Shown here: piece by piece, positions 7,497 through 14,075 of the stretch
Layout: every line of letters starts with the position of its first letter
Numbering within the stretch: position 1 is the stretch's first letter
Assembly (NCBI GenBank): GCA_016200675.1
Contig: JACQEH010000068.1
Span: 1 to 14,075 of the forward strand
Origin: Chloroflexota bacterium
GTDB lineage: Bacteria; Chloroflexota; Limnocylindria; Limnocylindrales; CSP1-4
DNA length: 14,075 nucleotides
Direction of reading: 5' to 3'
Notes under the pieces: model-generated
What the model was told of the DNA's origin: nothing
Seen by the model: only the letters and a program-made list of their open reading frames with translations
Database searches by the model: none
Made by a program: the position numbers and the translations under genes

Positions 7497-8411
7497 TTAC
7501 GGCGCGTCGGGCTCGAGGCCGATCGCCGTGGCGGCCCGCCCGCGCAGCGCTGCGGCCGTGAGACCGGTCGCCAGCAGGTCCCTGACCGCGGTGTCGCCGT
7601 CGGCCTTGGAGAGCTTCCGGCCGTCGGCCCGGCGGACCAGCGGGTGGTGGAGGAAGCGGGGCGGCACGGCTCGCCCGAGCAGCCGGCCCAGCCGGACCTG
7701 CGGCGCCGTCGCCTCGAGGAGGTCCTCGCCGCGGATCACCAGGTCGATGCCGTGGCGCAGGTCGTCGACGACGACGCAGAGGGCGTACGTCCAGTTGCCG
7801 TGGCGGTCCCTGATCGGGGGGTCGCCGTGCGCCGCGACCTCCCCGCCGAGCGGGCCGGCCGCGAGGTCGGTCCAGGACTCCGAGCCCTCGCCGAGGTCGA
7901 CCCGCCAGGTCCGGCCGGCGGCGCGACGTTCGAGGTCCCGCGCGGCGCAGCCACCGGGGCAGCCGCGCCCGCTCCACGGTCGGCCGCGACGGGCCGCCCA
8001 CTCGGCGAACGTCGCGCGCGTGCAGTCGCAGGCGTAGACCCGGCCGAGGCCGTCGAGGACCGCCGCCGCCGTGGCGTAGGCCGGGCCGTTGTCCGACTGG
8101 CGATACGCCGACGGGCGCCCGTCGCGCAGCTCGGCCGGCGTCGGTTCGTCCGCGCGGAAGCCGAGGGCCGTGAGGTCGTCGACGAGCGCCGACTCGTAGG
8201 CGGGCCGGCAGCGCTGGCGATCGTGGTCCTCGATCCGGAGGACAACCGAGCCGCCCGTTTCTCGCGCCGCACGCCACACGACCAGCGCGTTCGCCGCGTG
8301 GCCCAGGTGGAGGTAGCCGGTGGGTGCCGGGGCAAACCTGGTCCGGAGGCCACGCGGCAGGCCGGCGATGGCGCGATCCAGGGCAGCGCCGAACCCACCG
8401 GCATCCGGCAT
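7497..8411 (-). CDS. gluQ: Glutamyl-Q tRNA(Asp) synthetase (GluQ-RS, YadB family)
   Basis: The product is 304 aa, a GluRS-like catalytic domain without the C-terminal anticodon-binding part, which is the hallmark of GluQ-RS. That enzyme activates glutamate and attaches it to queuosine in the anticodon of tRNA(Asp). RFAPAPTGYLHLGH (25-38) holds the HIGH-type motif, and KLSKA (266-270) the KMSKS-type loop. Zinc-site cysteines are Cys128 and Cys130 (ACDC) with Cys151 and Cys155 (CPGGC); E. coli YadB uses three Cys and a Tyr. RIEDHDRQR and VIRGEDLLEATAPQ are also family-typical. The ATG at 8411 is 10 bp after the chorismate mutase stop and has no clear Shine-Dalgarno. The frame is open upstream to 8603, but only as an out-of-frame reading of the mutase gene. 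The stop is TAA. It is the last gene of the chorismate operon, an unexpected partner. Confidence 0.92.
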   Translation of the reverse strand: MPDAGGFGAALDRAIAGLPRGLRTRFAPAPTGYLHLGHAANALVVWRAARETGGSVVLRIEDHDRQRCRPAYESALVDDLTALGFRADEPTPAELRDGRPSAYRQSDNGPAYATAAAVLDGLGRVYACDCTRATFAEWAARRGRPWSGRGCPGGCAARDLERRAAGRTWRVDLGEGSESWTDLAAGPLGGEVAAHGDPPIRDRHGNWTYALCVVVDDLRHGIDLVIRGEDLLEATAPQVRLGRLLGRAVPPRFLHHPLVRRADGRKLSKADGDTAVRDLLATGLTAAALRGRAATAIGLEPDAP

Positions 8412-8421
8412 CGGGCGAACG

Positions 8422-8745
8422 TCAGGCGTCGCCGGGGCCTCCGGGCCGGCGCCGGTCGGCCGCCTCGAGCGCCCGCGTCGCACGGAAGAGCCGCCGATAG
8501 AGGGCGAGCAGGTCCGCCTGGGGCATCGGGCCCTCGTTGGCCATCGCCACCCGGAGGAGGATCTCGCGCTCGCGCTCGACGTCGCGGACGGCCCGCCGCC
8601 CAAGGCCGGCCTTCGCTCGCCCCGCGTCCCGAGCCAGCTCGGCGCGCTGGTTCAGGAGCCCGATGATCCGCCGGTCGAGGGCGTCGATCCGGCGCCGCAG
8701 CCGGCGCAGCTCGGCCGACTCGGGCGCGGATTCAGGCCGGGCCAC
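8422..8745 (-). CDS. Chorismate mutase, AroQ class (monofunctional)
   Basis: Rearranges chorismate to prephenate, opening the phenylalanine/tyrosine branch. It is a 107-aa all-helical protein with no fused dehydratase, dehydrogenase or DAHP synthase domain. Against the E. coli CM domain the active-site residues line up as Arg17 (LRRRIDALD), Arg34 (LLNQR), Lys45 (GRAK), and Asp55, Arg58 and Glu59 (VRDVEREREILLR); NEGPMPQADLLALYRRLFRA matches the last helix of the family. The start is GTG at 8745 with GGAGG 5 nt upstream, and it overlaps the end of the dehydroquinase gene by 14 bp. The tail is Arg/Pro/Gly-rich. In B. subtilis a similar domain is fused to DAHP synthase and regulates it, so a regulatory partner role is possible; that is inference. 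Confidence 0.93.
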   Translation of the reverse strand: MARPESAPESAELRRLRRRIDALDRRIIGLLNQRAELARDAGRAKAGLGRRAVRDVEREREILLRVAMANEGPMPQADLLALYRRLFRATRALEAADRRRPGGPGDA

Positions 8746-9178
8746 GGTCGCCTCCGATGCCGGCCGCGATCTGCTCGAGGGCGAGGTGGTACCCGAGCGC
8801 GCCCCGGCCGACGATCGACGCGACCGCGATGTCGCGGAGGAAGTTGACGTGCCGGAAGGACTCTCGCGTCGCGGGGTCCGAGAGGTGGACCTCGAGGAAC
8901 GGCCGCTGGACGGCCAGCAGGGCGTCGCGCAGGGCGACGGAGGTGTGGGTCAATCCGCCGGCGTTGACGATCGCCACGTCGAAGTCCCGTTGGTGCAGCC
9001 GGTCGATGAGGGCGCCCTCGTGGTTCGACTGGAAGAAGTCGACGTCGAGGCCCAGCTCGCGCGCCCTGGTCGCGATCCCGGCATGGACCTGCTCGAGCGT
9101 CTCGCGACCGTAGATCTCGGGCTCTCGGGTGCCCAGGAGGTTGAGGTTGGGACCCTGGAGGACGAGGACCCGGGTCAT
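8732..9178 (-). CDS. aroQ: 3-dehydroquinate dehydratase, type II (AroQ)
   Basis: Dehydrates 3-dehydroquinate to 3-dehydroshikimate. The 148-aa length matches the small dodecameric type II enzyme rather than the type I AroD. The N-terminus VLVLQGPNLNLLGTREPEIYG gives Asn11, Arg18 and the catalytic Tyr23 on the flexible loop. FFQSNHEG (48-55), NAGGLTHTSVALRDAL (72-87, with Asn72 and His78) and EVHLSDPATRESFRH (His98, Arg109) complete the active site. The second block usually reads NPGAYTHTS, so Ala-Gly-Gly-Leu is a variant, but the key residues remain. The ATG at 9178 overlaps the aroB stop as ATGA, with AGGGAG 6 nt upstream. Its stop lies inside the chorismate mutase gene. Confidence 0.96.
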   Translation of the reverse strand: MTRVLVLQGPNLNLLGTREPEIYGRETLEQVHAGIATRARELGLDVDFFQSNHEGALIDRLHQRDFDVAIVNAGGLTHTSVALRDALLAVQRPFLEVHLSDPATRESFRHVNFLRDIAVASIVGRGALGYHLALEQIAAGIGGDRGPA

Positions 9179-9690
9179 GACGGGCTCCCTGCGTTGACCG
9201 GCAGGAGCAGGCCCTCGGCCACGGAACGCACGAGGTCCTCGGGGACGTCGTCGCGGACGGCGTGGCCGCTCGACGTCGGGACGACCCAGCGAAGATGGCC
9301 GCCGCGATGCTTCTTGTCGGTCCCGAGATGGGCCAGGGCCGCGTCGAGCGCGTAGGGCAGGCCCCCAATCCCGAGATCGAGCGCGTCGAGGAGCCGCTCC
9401 AGCCGCGCCGCCCGCTCGGGCGGTGTGACGCCCATCGCGACCCCGATCCGGCAGGCTGCCCGGAGCCCGTAGGCGACCGCTTCGCCGTGACGGAGGTCGC
9501 GGTATTCCCCGGCGGCCTCGAAGGCGTGGCCCAGCGAGTGCCCGAGATTGAGGGCCACGCGCACGGCTGCCTCCTTCTCGTCGGCCGTCACGACCTCCAC
9601 CTTCGCCCAGCCGCAGCGCTCGACCAGCTCGGCGAGCGAGCCGTCCTCGAGCGCGTCGGGGTCGCCTCGGGCGAGTGCCGCGCCGCGCGC
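9175..9690 (-). pseudogene. aroB: C-terminal part of 3-dehydroquinate synthase, separated by an in-frame amber codon
   Basis: This stretch continues the AroB domain in the same frame directly after the TAG at 9691-9693, for 171 codons to a TGA that overlaps aroQ. It contains the metal-binding and active-site half of the enzyme: LNLGHSLGHAFE (His427 and His431 in continuous AroKB numbering), LRHGEAVAYG (His444) and DKKHRGGHLRW near the end. With no fold or cofactor domain of its own it cannot act alone. The first good restart is a GTG at 9600 giving 141 aa, without a convincing Shine-Dalgarno. Apart from the single stop the reading frame is undamaged, so this is either a very recent mutation or a sequence error. 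Confidence 0.8.
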
Positions 9691-9693
9691 CTA
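9691..9693 (-). other. In-frame TAG interrupting aroKB (probably GAG originally)
   Basis: On the minus strand the context is ctcctcgagctcctctag. Changing the T of TAG to G gives two perfect copies of ctcctcgag (Leu-Leu-Glu twice), continuing into ARGAALARGD. The inferred protein RLLELLEARGAAL fits the AroB helix before the second half of the domain. One base on the + strand (9693, a instead of c) explains the interruption. Confidence 0.85.
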
Positions 9694-10818
9694 GAGGAGC
9701 TCGAGGAGGCGCTCGTCGCCGAGGGCCGCCATCTTGGCCGCCTCGCCCAGGGCCGCCCGACGCTCCCGCTCGGGGAGCGTCGCCAGGAGGGCGATGTCGA
9801 CGACGATCGCGGCCGGCTGGTGGAAGGCGCCGACGAGGTTCTTGCCTTCAGGCAGGTCGACACCGGTCTTGCCGCCGATCGAGGAGTCGATCTGGGCGAC
9901 CAGCGTCGTCGGTACCTGGATGAACGGCACCCCGCGGAGATAGGTCGCGGCGAGGAATCCGGCCGTGTCGCCGAGCGCCCCGCCGCCCACGGCGACGAGG
10001 GGTTCCCTCCGCTCGACGTGCAGGCGCGCCAGCGCCCGGGCCGCCGCCTCGACCACGGCCAGGGTCTTGGCCGCCTCGCCCTGGGGCAGCATGACGAGCT
10101 CGCAGGGAAGACCCGCCTCGGCGAGCGGCGCCTCGATGGCGGCCCCCACGTGACCCCAGGCCCCTGGCTCGGAGACGATGATCGCCCGACGGGCATCCAG
10201 CCGGCGGAGCTCGTCCACGAGGACGCGGCCGGCGATGCCCTCGCCGAGCGTGAGCCGCCCGATCGTCGTCTCCGCGCGAAGGAGAATCGTCCCCGCAGCC
10301 TCGTGGGCCTCGAGCGCCGCGCGCTCCACGGTGTCGACGACCCCGTTGACCTCCGCCATCCCGGCGATCCGCGCTGCCGCGGCATAAAAGCGGCCGCGGG
10401 CGGACGTCAGCTCGCGGAGCGTCCGGATCGGGTCGCGCCCTGAGACCAGGGGCCGGACATTGGGGCTCCGGCGGAGGCGCTGGGCGAGGATCTCGGGCCG
10501 CCCGTCGAGCCAGACTGGGACCCGGCCGCGATACAGCCGCCAGCGATTACGGGCATCCACGATCGCCCCGCCGCCCGGCGCGATGACGCGCCTGATGGCT
10601 GCCGACCTGTCAGCGCCCCCGAGCTCCTCGATCGCCCGTCGCTCGCGGGCCCGGAACCCGGCCTCGCCCTCGTCGGCGAAGATGTCGGGGATCCGGGCCC
10701 CGGCCTGGCGCTCGATCAGCTCGTCGAGGTCCACGAAGGACGCCCCGTGGCGGGCGGCCAGCCGCCGTCCGACGGCGCTCTTGCCGCTGCCAGGGAGGCC
10801 AACGAGGACGACGTCCAT
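9691..10818 (-). CDS. aroKB: Shikimate kinase fused to N-terminal half of 3-dehydroquinate synthase (AroKB), truncated by TAG
   Basis: Residues 1 to about 165 are shikimate kinase, which phosphorylates shikimate at O3. Visible are the Walker A GLPGSGKSAVG (7-17), DLDELIE (30-36, shikimate-binding Asp), GFRARERR (54-61), APGGGAI (80-86) and the lid VRPLVSG (121-127). Residues about 175-375 are the NAD-binding half of dehydroquinate synthase: LPQGEAAKTL (244-253), VGGGALGDTAGFLAATYLRG (277-296), PTTLVAQIDSSIGGKTG (303-319), NLVGAFHQP (327-335) and GEAAK (358-362, Glu359 a metal ligand). Translation then meets TAG at 9691-9693, leaving the remaining 171 codons outside the product. If the stop is read through, the fusion is 547 residues. 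The ATG at 10818 gives the normal kinase N-terminus and lies 10 bp after aroC. The kinase half should still be functional; the synthase half as written should not. Confidence 0.88.
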   Translation of the reverse strand: MDVVLVGLPGSGKSAVGRRLAARHGASFVDLDELIERQAGARIPDIFADEGEAGFRARERRAIEELGGADRSAAIRRVIAPGGGAIVDARNRWRLYRGRVPVWLDGRPEILAQRLRRSPNVRPLVSGRDPIRTLRELTSARGRFYAAAARIAGMAEVNGVVDTVERAALEAHEAAGTILLRAETTIGRLTLGEGIAGRVLVDELRRLDARRAIIVSEPGAWGHVGAAIEAPLAEAGLPCELVMLPQGEAAKTLAVVEAAARALARLHVERREPLVAVGGGALGDTAGFLAATYLRGVPFIQVPTTLVAQIDSSIGGKTGVDLPEGKNLVGAFHQPAAIVVDIALLATLPERERRAALGEAAKMAALGDERLLELL

Positions 10819-10828
10819 CCGGTCCGCC

Positions 10829-12109
10829 CTAGTCGTCGCCGCCGGAGCCGGCCTCGTCGCCGCCCGGCGTCGAGGCCCGGCCGCCGATCTCGGGGCCCGC
10901 CGGTGCCGTACCCATGAGCCGCCGATGGGCGGCCATCCGCTCCCGGACCACATCCATCCGGTCGCCACCCAGCGTCTCCAGCACGACGCGGGCCAGGGTC
11001 AGCATCACCATCGCCTCGCCGATGACCCCGGCCGCCGGCACGACGCTGATGTCGCTCCGCTCGTAGTGCGCCCTGTCCACGGGCTGGCCCGTGATCAGGT
11101 CGGCGGAGGGGAGGGGCTTTGCCAGGGTGGAGATCGGCTTGACCGCGCCGCGGACCACGATCGGCTCGCCATTGGACACGCCGCCGGTCGTGCCTCCCGC
11201 GTTGTTGGAGCGGTGGATCCAGCGGCCGTCGTCCGTCCGCCCGTCGATCACGTCATGGACGGCGCTCCCGAAGCGGCGGGTCTGCTCGAATCCGAGGCCG
11301 AGCTCGACGCCCTTCACGATGTTGATGCTCATGACCGCGGCGGCGAGGGCGGCGTCGAGGCGGCGGTCCCACTGGACGTACGAGCCCAGCCCGATCGGGA
11401 CGCCGTGGGCGACGACCTCGAAGACCCCGCCGACCGTGTCCCCGGCCGATCGGGCCTCGTCGATGCGGGCGATCATCCGGGCCTCGGCCTCGGGATCGGG
11501 GCAGCGGAGCGGCGACGCATCCGTCTCCTCCCGCGACCGCGTCGCCCTCGCCGGATCGGCCGCCACGCCGCCGACCTCCGCGGTGAAGGACCAGACCTCG
11601 ATGCCGAGCTCCCGCAGGAAGGCCCGGGCGACGCCTCCGGCCGCCACCCGCGCCGCGGTCTCACGCGCGCTGGCCCGCTCCAGCACGTTCCGGATGTCGG
11701 AGTGGCCGTACTTCAGGGCCCCGGCAAGGTCGGCGTGGCCCGGTCGGACGCGCGTCACGGGGGTGGCCCGCTTGACGCCCTCGGCGGCGGCGGCGCGCAG
11801 TTCGGCTCCCTGTTCCTCGGTCAGCGGCTCCGCCTGCATGACCGCTCCCCAGTTCTCCCAGTCCCGGTTGGCGACGAGGAGGAGGATCGGCGAGCCCAGG
11901 GTCCGCCCGTGACGGACGCCGGCCACGATCTCGGCCCGATCGCTCTCGATCGCCTGCCGCGCGCCACGGCCGTAGCCGCGCTGGCGGCGCCCGAGGTCCA
12001 CGGCCAGGTCGGCCGCCGTGAGCGCCAGGCCGGCCGGGACGCCGTCGATCGTGACGCCGAGCGTCGGCCCGTGGGACTCGCCCGCGGTCAGGAAGCGAAA
12101 GGAATCCAC
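10829..12109 (-). CDS. aroC: Chorismate synthase (AroC)
   Basis: Removes phosphate from EPSP to form chorismate, using reduced FMN as cofactor. The 426-aa protein has all family signatures: [10 protein letters not shown] with catalytic His13, [17 protein letters not shown] (41-57), [34 protein letters not shown] (second catalytic His125), and [29 protein letters not shown]. The start is a GTG at 12109, which gives the standard N-terminus; it lies 21 bp after the aroE stop and has only a weak ribosome site. The stop is TAG, showing that TAG is used as a genuine terminator in this genome. The last 30 residues are Gly/Ala/Asp-rich and probably disordered. Whether a flavin reductase activity is needed in trans cannot be told. 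Confidence 0.97.
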   Translation of the reverse strand: MDSFRFLTAGESHGPTLGVTIDGVPAGLALTAADLAVDLGRRQRGYGRGARQAIESDRAEIVAGVRHGRTLGSPILLLVANRDWENWGAVMQAEPLTEEQGAELRAAAAEGVKRATPVTRVRPGHADLAGALKYGHSDIRNVLERASARETAARVAAGGVARAFLRELGIEVWSFTAEVGGVAADPARATRSREETDASPLRCPDPEAEARMIARIDEARSAGDTVGGVFEVVAHGVPIGLGSYVQWDRRLDAALAAAVMSINIVKGVELGLGFEQTRRFGSAVHDVIDGRTDDGRWIHRSNNAGGTTGGVSNGEPIVVRGAVKPISTLAKPLPSADLITGQPVDRAHYERSDISVVPAAGVIGEAMVMLTLARVVLETLGGDRMDVVRERMAAHRRLMGTAPAGPEIGGRASTPGGDEAGSGGDD

Positions 12110-12130
12110 GAGCTCAGCCGGCCCGTCGCA

Positions 12131-13051
12131 TCAGCCGGCCGTCGCCGCGGCGGGCTCGTCGCCGGTCTCGTTGCCGGTCTCGTTGCCGGCCGGCTCGCCC
12201 TCGGCGGAACGGACGCCGCCGGCCCGGGCGCTGGCGAGGGCATCGCCCATGACGTCGAGCGGGGCCGCCAGGCCGGTCCAGAGCGTGAAGGCCGCCGCGC
12301 CCTGGTGGAGGAGCATCGCCTCGCCGTCGCTGGCCGTGCAGCCGGCGGCCTCCGCGTCGCGCAGGAGCCGGGTTCGCTTGTAGATGAGGTCAAGGACCAG
12401 CAGCTCCGGGCCGAGGATGGCTGCCGGGATCGGGCTCACGTCGGCGGCCAGGCCGATCGACGTTGCATTCACCAGGACGCGCGTCTTGGCCAGCTCGGAC
12501 TCGATGATCGACTCGTGCCAGGGCATCGCCCGGAGCTCCATGTGGGCGGCGCTCCGCGCGAAGTGCTTGACCAGGGACTCCGCCCGATGGAGGTGGCGGT
12601 TGAAGACCACGATGCGCAGGAAGCCGGCCCGGATGAGCCCGTAGACGACGGCCCTGGACCCCCCGCCGGCACCGAGGACGACCGCCTGGCGGGGCATCTT
12701 CGCCCGGCCGACGAGCTTGTCGAGGGCGACCGCGAAGCCCGGCACATCGGTGTTGTGGCCGACCAGCCGCCGCCCTTCACGGGTCAGGGTGTTGACCGCG
12801 CCCGTCACCTGCGCCTCCTCGGTCAGGCGATCGATGAGGGGCACCACGCGCTCCTTGTGGGGGATGGTGACGTTCGCCCCCAGGAAGTCGTCGCCGCGGA
12901 CATCGGTGATCGCGTCCGGGAAGTCGATCGGCGCCCGATCCCAGAGCTCGTATCGGGCGTCGATCCCGCGGGCGTCGAACGCCGCCTGCTGCATCGCCCC
13001 GGACAGCGAGTGGGCGACGGGATGACCGATGAGGACGACCCGCTTGGTCAT
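12131..13051 (-). CDS. aroE: Shikimate dehydrogenase (AroE)
   Basis: Reduces 3-dehydroshikimate to shikimate with NADPH. Of the 306 aa, roughly the first 275 are the enzyme: substrate-binding HSLSG (Ser15, Ser17; HSLSP is usual), GANVTIPHKERV with catalytic Lys66, GAVNTL (Asn87), HNTDVPGF with catalytic Asp102, dinucleotide-binding GAGGGSRA (127-134), NATSIGL, and GEAMLLHQGAAAF with the conserved Gln. The final ~30 residues are low complexity with GNETGNETGDEP, coded by a 12-bp tandem repeat. The ATG at 13051 overlaps the aroA stop (ATGA) and has AAAGGA 7 nt upstream (13059-13064 on the + strand). Related quinate/shikimate dehydrogenases exist, but the operon context supports AroE. Confidence 0.96.
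   Translation of the reverse strand: MTKRVVLIGHPVAHSLSGAMQQAAFDARGIDARYELWDRAPIDFPDAITDVRGDDFLGANVTIPHKERVVPLIDRLTEEAQVTGAVNTLTREGRRLVGHNTDVPGFAVALDKLVGRAKMPRQAVVLGAGGGSRAVVYGLIRAGFLRIVVFNRHLHRAESLVKHFARSAAHMELRAMPWHESIIESELAKTRVLVNATSIGLAADVSPIPAAILGPELLVLDLIYKRTRLLRDAEAAGCTASDGEAMLLHQGAAAFTLWTGLAAPLDVMGDALASARAGGVRSAEGEPAGNETGNETGDEPAAATAG
12161..12189. repeat. 12-bp tandem repeat in the aroE 3' end
   Basis: The unit gccggtctcgtt occurs at 12161-12172 and 12173-12184, followed by a partial copy gccgg (12185-12189). It encodes the Asn-Glu-Thr-Gly repeat in the disordered AroE tail. A multiple of three keeps the frame, so copy number could vary without harm. Confidence 0.8.
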
Positions 13052-14075
13052 GCTCGGATCCTTTCGAGGTCGTGGAAGAAGCCGGGATAGGAGATGGCGG
13101 CGCTGCCGTATCGCGCCACCGTCGTGGGCCCGGCCGCGACGAGGCCGGCGACCGCGAAGGTCATGGCCAGGCGATGGTCGTCGAGGCTGTCGGTGGGCGC
13201 CCCGCGGAGCACGGCGGGTCCGTCGATGACGAGGTCGTCACCGACGACGCCGATCTTCGCCCCGAGCGCCGTCAGCCCGGCGGCGATCCCCACGAGGCGG
13301 TCCGACTCCTTGTAGCGCAGCTCGCCGGCGCCCCGGATCGTCGTCCGGCCGGCCGCCTGGGTCGCGGCGAGGCAGAGGATCGGGATCTCGTCGATGGCCC
13401 CCGCGACCTCGGCCGGGCTGACATCGATGGCCCGGAGCTTCGACGAGCGCACCGTCAGGTCCGCGACCGGTTCTCCGACCGGGCCGCCGGAATCCTCGAC
13501 GAGGCGACCATCCAGGACGCCGCTCGTCTCGACGATGTCGGCGCCCATGCGGGCCAGGAGGTCGACGAGACCCCGCCGGGTGGGGTTCATCCCGACGGCG
13601 GGCAGGTGGAGGTCGGCGTCGGGGTGGATCGCGCCGGCCACCAGCCAGAAGGCGGCGCCCGACGGATCGCCCGGGACCCGCTCGTCGATCGCCCGCACCG
13701 GTTCACCTCCGTCGATCTCGATCAGGATTCCCGAGCCATCGTCATCCGCCGTCCGAACCCGGATGCCCCTGGCCCGCAGCATCCGCTCCGTATGGTCTCG
13801 TGTCGCCACGCGCTCGCGGACCCGCGTCCTGCCATCCGCTCGCAGGGCGGCGAGCAGGATCGCCGACTTCACCTGCGCCGATGGGACCGAGGTGGTCCAG
13901 TCGATGGCCCGGAGCGCCGGGTGACCGGACACGGTCACCGGGGGGAGGGTGTCGTGATGGCGTGCCGCGAGCGCTGCGCCCATGGCTCGTAGCGGCTCGA
14001 TGATACGAGCCACCGGGCGCCCCCGCAACGAATCGTCGCCGTCGAGCGTGGCCCGGATCCGCGCCCCGGCGAGGA
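13048..14075 (-). CDS. aroA: 3-phosphoshikimate 1-carboxyvinyltransferase (EPSP synthase, AroA), 5'-truncated by window edge
   Basis: Transfers enolpyruvyl from PEP to shikimate 3-phosphate. The frame stays open to the right edge, and residues before the TTG at 14028 still match the family (ATLDGDDSLRGRPVARIIEPLRAMGA), so the true start is beyond base 14075 and about 340 C-terminal codons are present. Visible motifs: SVPSAQVKSAILLAAL, GDPSGAAFWLVAGAI (usually GDxSSAAFFL), GELRYKESDRL with the Glu-Ser-Asp-Arg block, DDHRLAMTFAVAGL near the C-terminus, and SYPGFFHDLERI at the end. The N-terminal glyphosate-sensitivity motif LGNAGT lies outside the window, so enzyme class cannot be judged. The stop overlaps the aroE start. 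It is the first visible gene of the chorismate operon. Confidence 0.96.
   Translation of the reverse strand, partial: LAGARIRATLDGDDSLRGRPVARIIEPLRAMGAALAARHHDTLPPVTVSGHPALRAIDWTTSVPSAQVKSAILLAALRADGRTRVRERVATRDHTERMLRARGIRVRTADDDGSGILIEIDGGEPVRAIDERVPGDPSGAAFWLVAGAIHPDADLHLPAVGMNPTRRGLVDLLARMGADIVETSGVLDGRLVEDSGGPVGEPVADLTVRSSKLRAIDVSPAEVAGAIDEIPILCLAATQAAGRTTIRGAGELRYKESDRLVGIAAGLTALGAKIGVVGDDLVIDGPAVLRGAPTDSLDDHRLAMTFAVAGLVAAGPTTVARYGSAAISYPGFFHDLERIRA

Noticed and set aside
6751..8277. 508-codon open frame on the - strand overlapping gluQ in another frame and trailing into trpA
   Set aside because: It is dominated by Arg/Pro/Gly and conflicts with the clear gluQ frame and the DinB-like gene.
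9175..9600. Separate gene starting at the GTG at 9600
   Set aside because: Only the second half of the AroB fold; it begins inside a conserved helix and has no convincing ribosome site, so it is treated as a fragment.
9691..9693. Genome-wide reassignment of TAG to an amino acid
   Set aside because: aroC in the same operon ends at a TAG (10829-10831) exactly where the family should end and 10 bp before the aroKB start, so TAG works as a stop here.
10460..13090. Long open frame of 876 codons on the + strand opposite aroKB, aroC and aroE
   Set aside because: It runs antisense across three firmly identified genes, has no recognisable domain, and its composition is the expected shadow of GC-rich codons.
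1..14075. CRISPR array, defence, toxin-antitoxin or mobile-element system
   Set aside because: There are no regularly spaced repeats, transposase or integrase motifs, or paired toxin gene. The HicB-like segment is fused to a DinB-like domain and has no HicA neighbour.

Overview
The window is a GC-rich (clearly above 70% by eye), gene-dense piece of bacterial chromosome devoted almost entirely to aromatic amino acid biosynthesis. It has no rRNA, tRNA, CRISPR or mobile element that I can see. The high GC, the many 4-bp start/stop overlaps, the AroK-AroB fusion, the TrpC-TrpF-TrpB fusion and a HicB/DinB-like protein that I recall from high-GC soil bacteria suggest an uncultured Chloroflexota (Limnocylindria-like) or deep actinobacterial lineage. 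This placement is inference only.

Left half, + strand (1-7469): a trp operon whose start lies outside the window. The order is trpE (5' end missing), trpG, trpD, one 959-codon gene fusing TrpC, TrpF and TrpB, trpA, and a 220-aa protein of unknown function. The junctions from trpE to trpA are all ATGA or GTGA overlaps, so translation is probably coupled. A 9-bp perfect inverted repeat covers the trpG ribosome binding site.

Right half, - strand (14075 down to 7497): a chorismate operon, also with its start outside the window. In transcription order it is aroA (5' end missing), aroE, aroC, aroK-aroB fusion, aroQ (type II dehydroquinase), a small AroQ-class chorismate mutase, and gluQ (glutamyl-Q tRNA(Asp) synthetase). 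The aroKB reading frame is broken by one in-frame TAG that looks like a single-base change of GAG and cuts off the metal-binding histidines of dehydroquinate synthase.

The two operons converge on a 27-bp gap (7470-7496) that carries a terminator-like stem-loop. Together they encode every step from DAHP to tryptophan, plus the chorismate mutase that opens the Phe/Tyr branch. DAHP synthase and prephenate-processing genes are not in the window and may lie beyond the right edge.

I found no clearly new biological system. The points most worth a second look are the triple trp fusion, the amber codon in aroB, the hairpin over the trpG start, and the palindromic duplication inside trpE.
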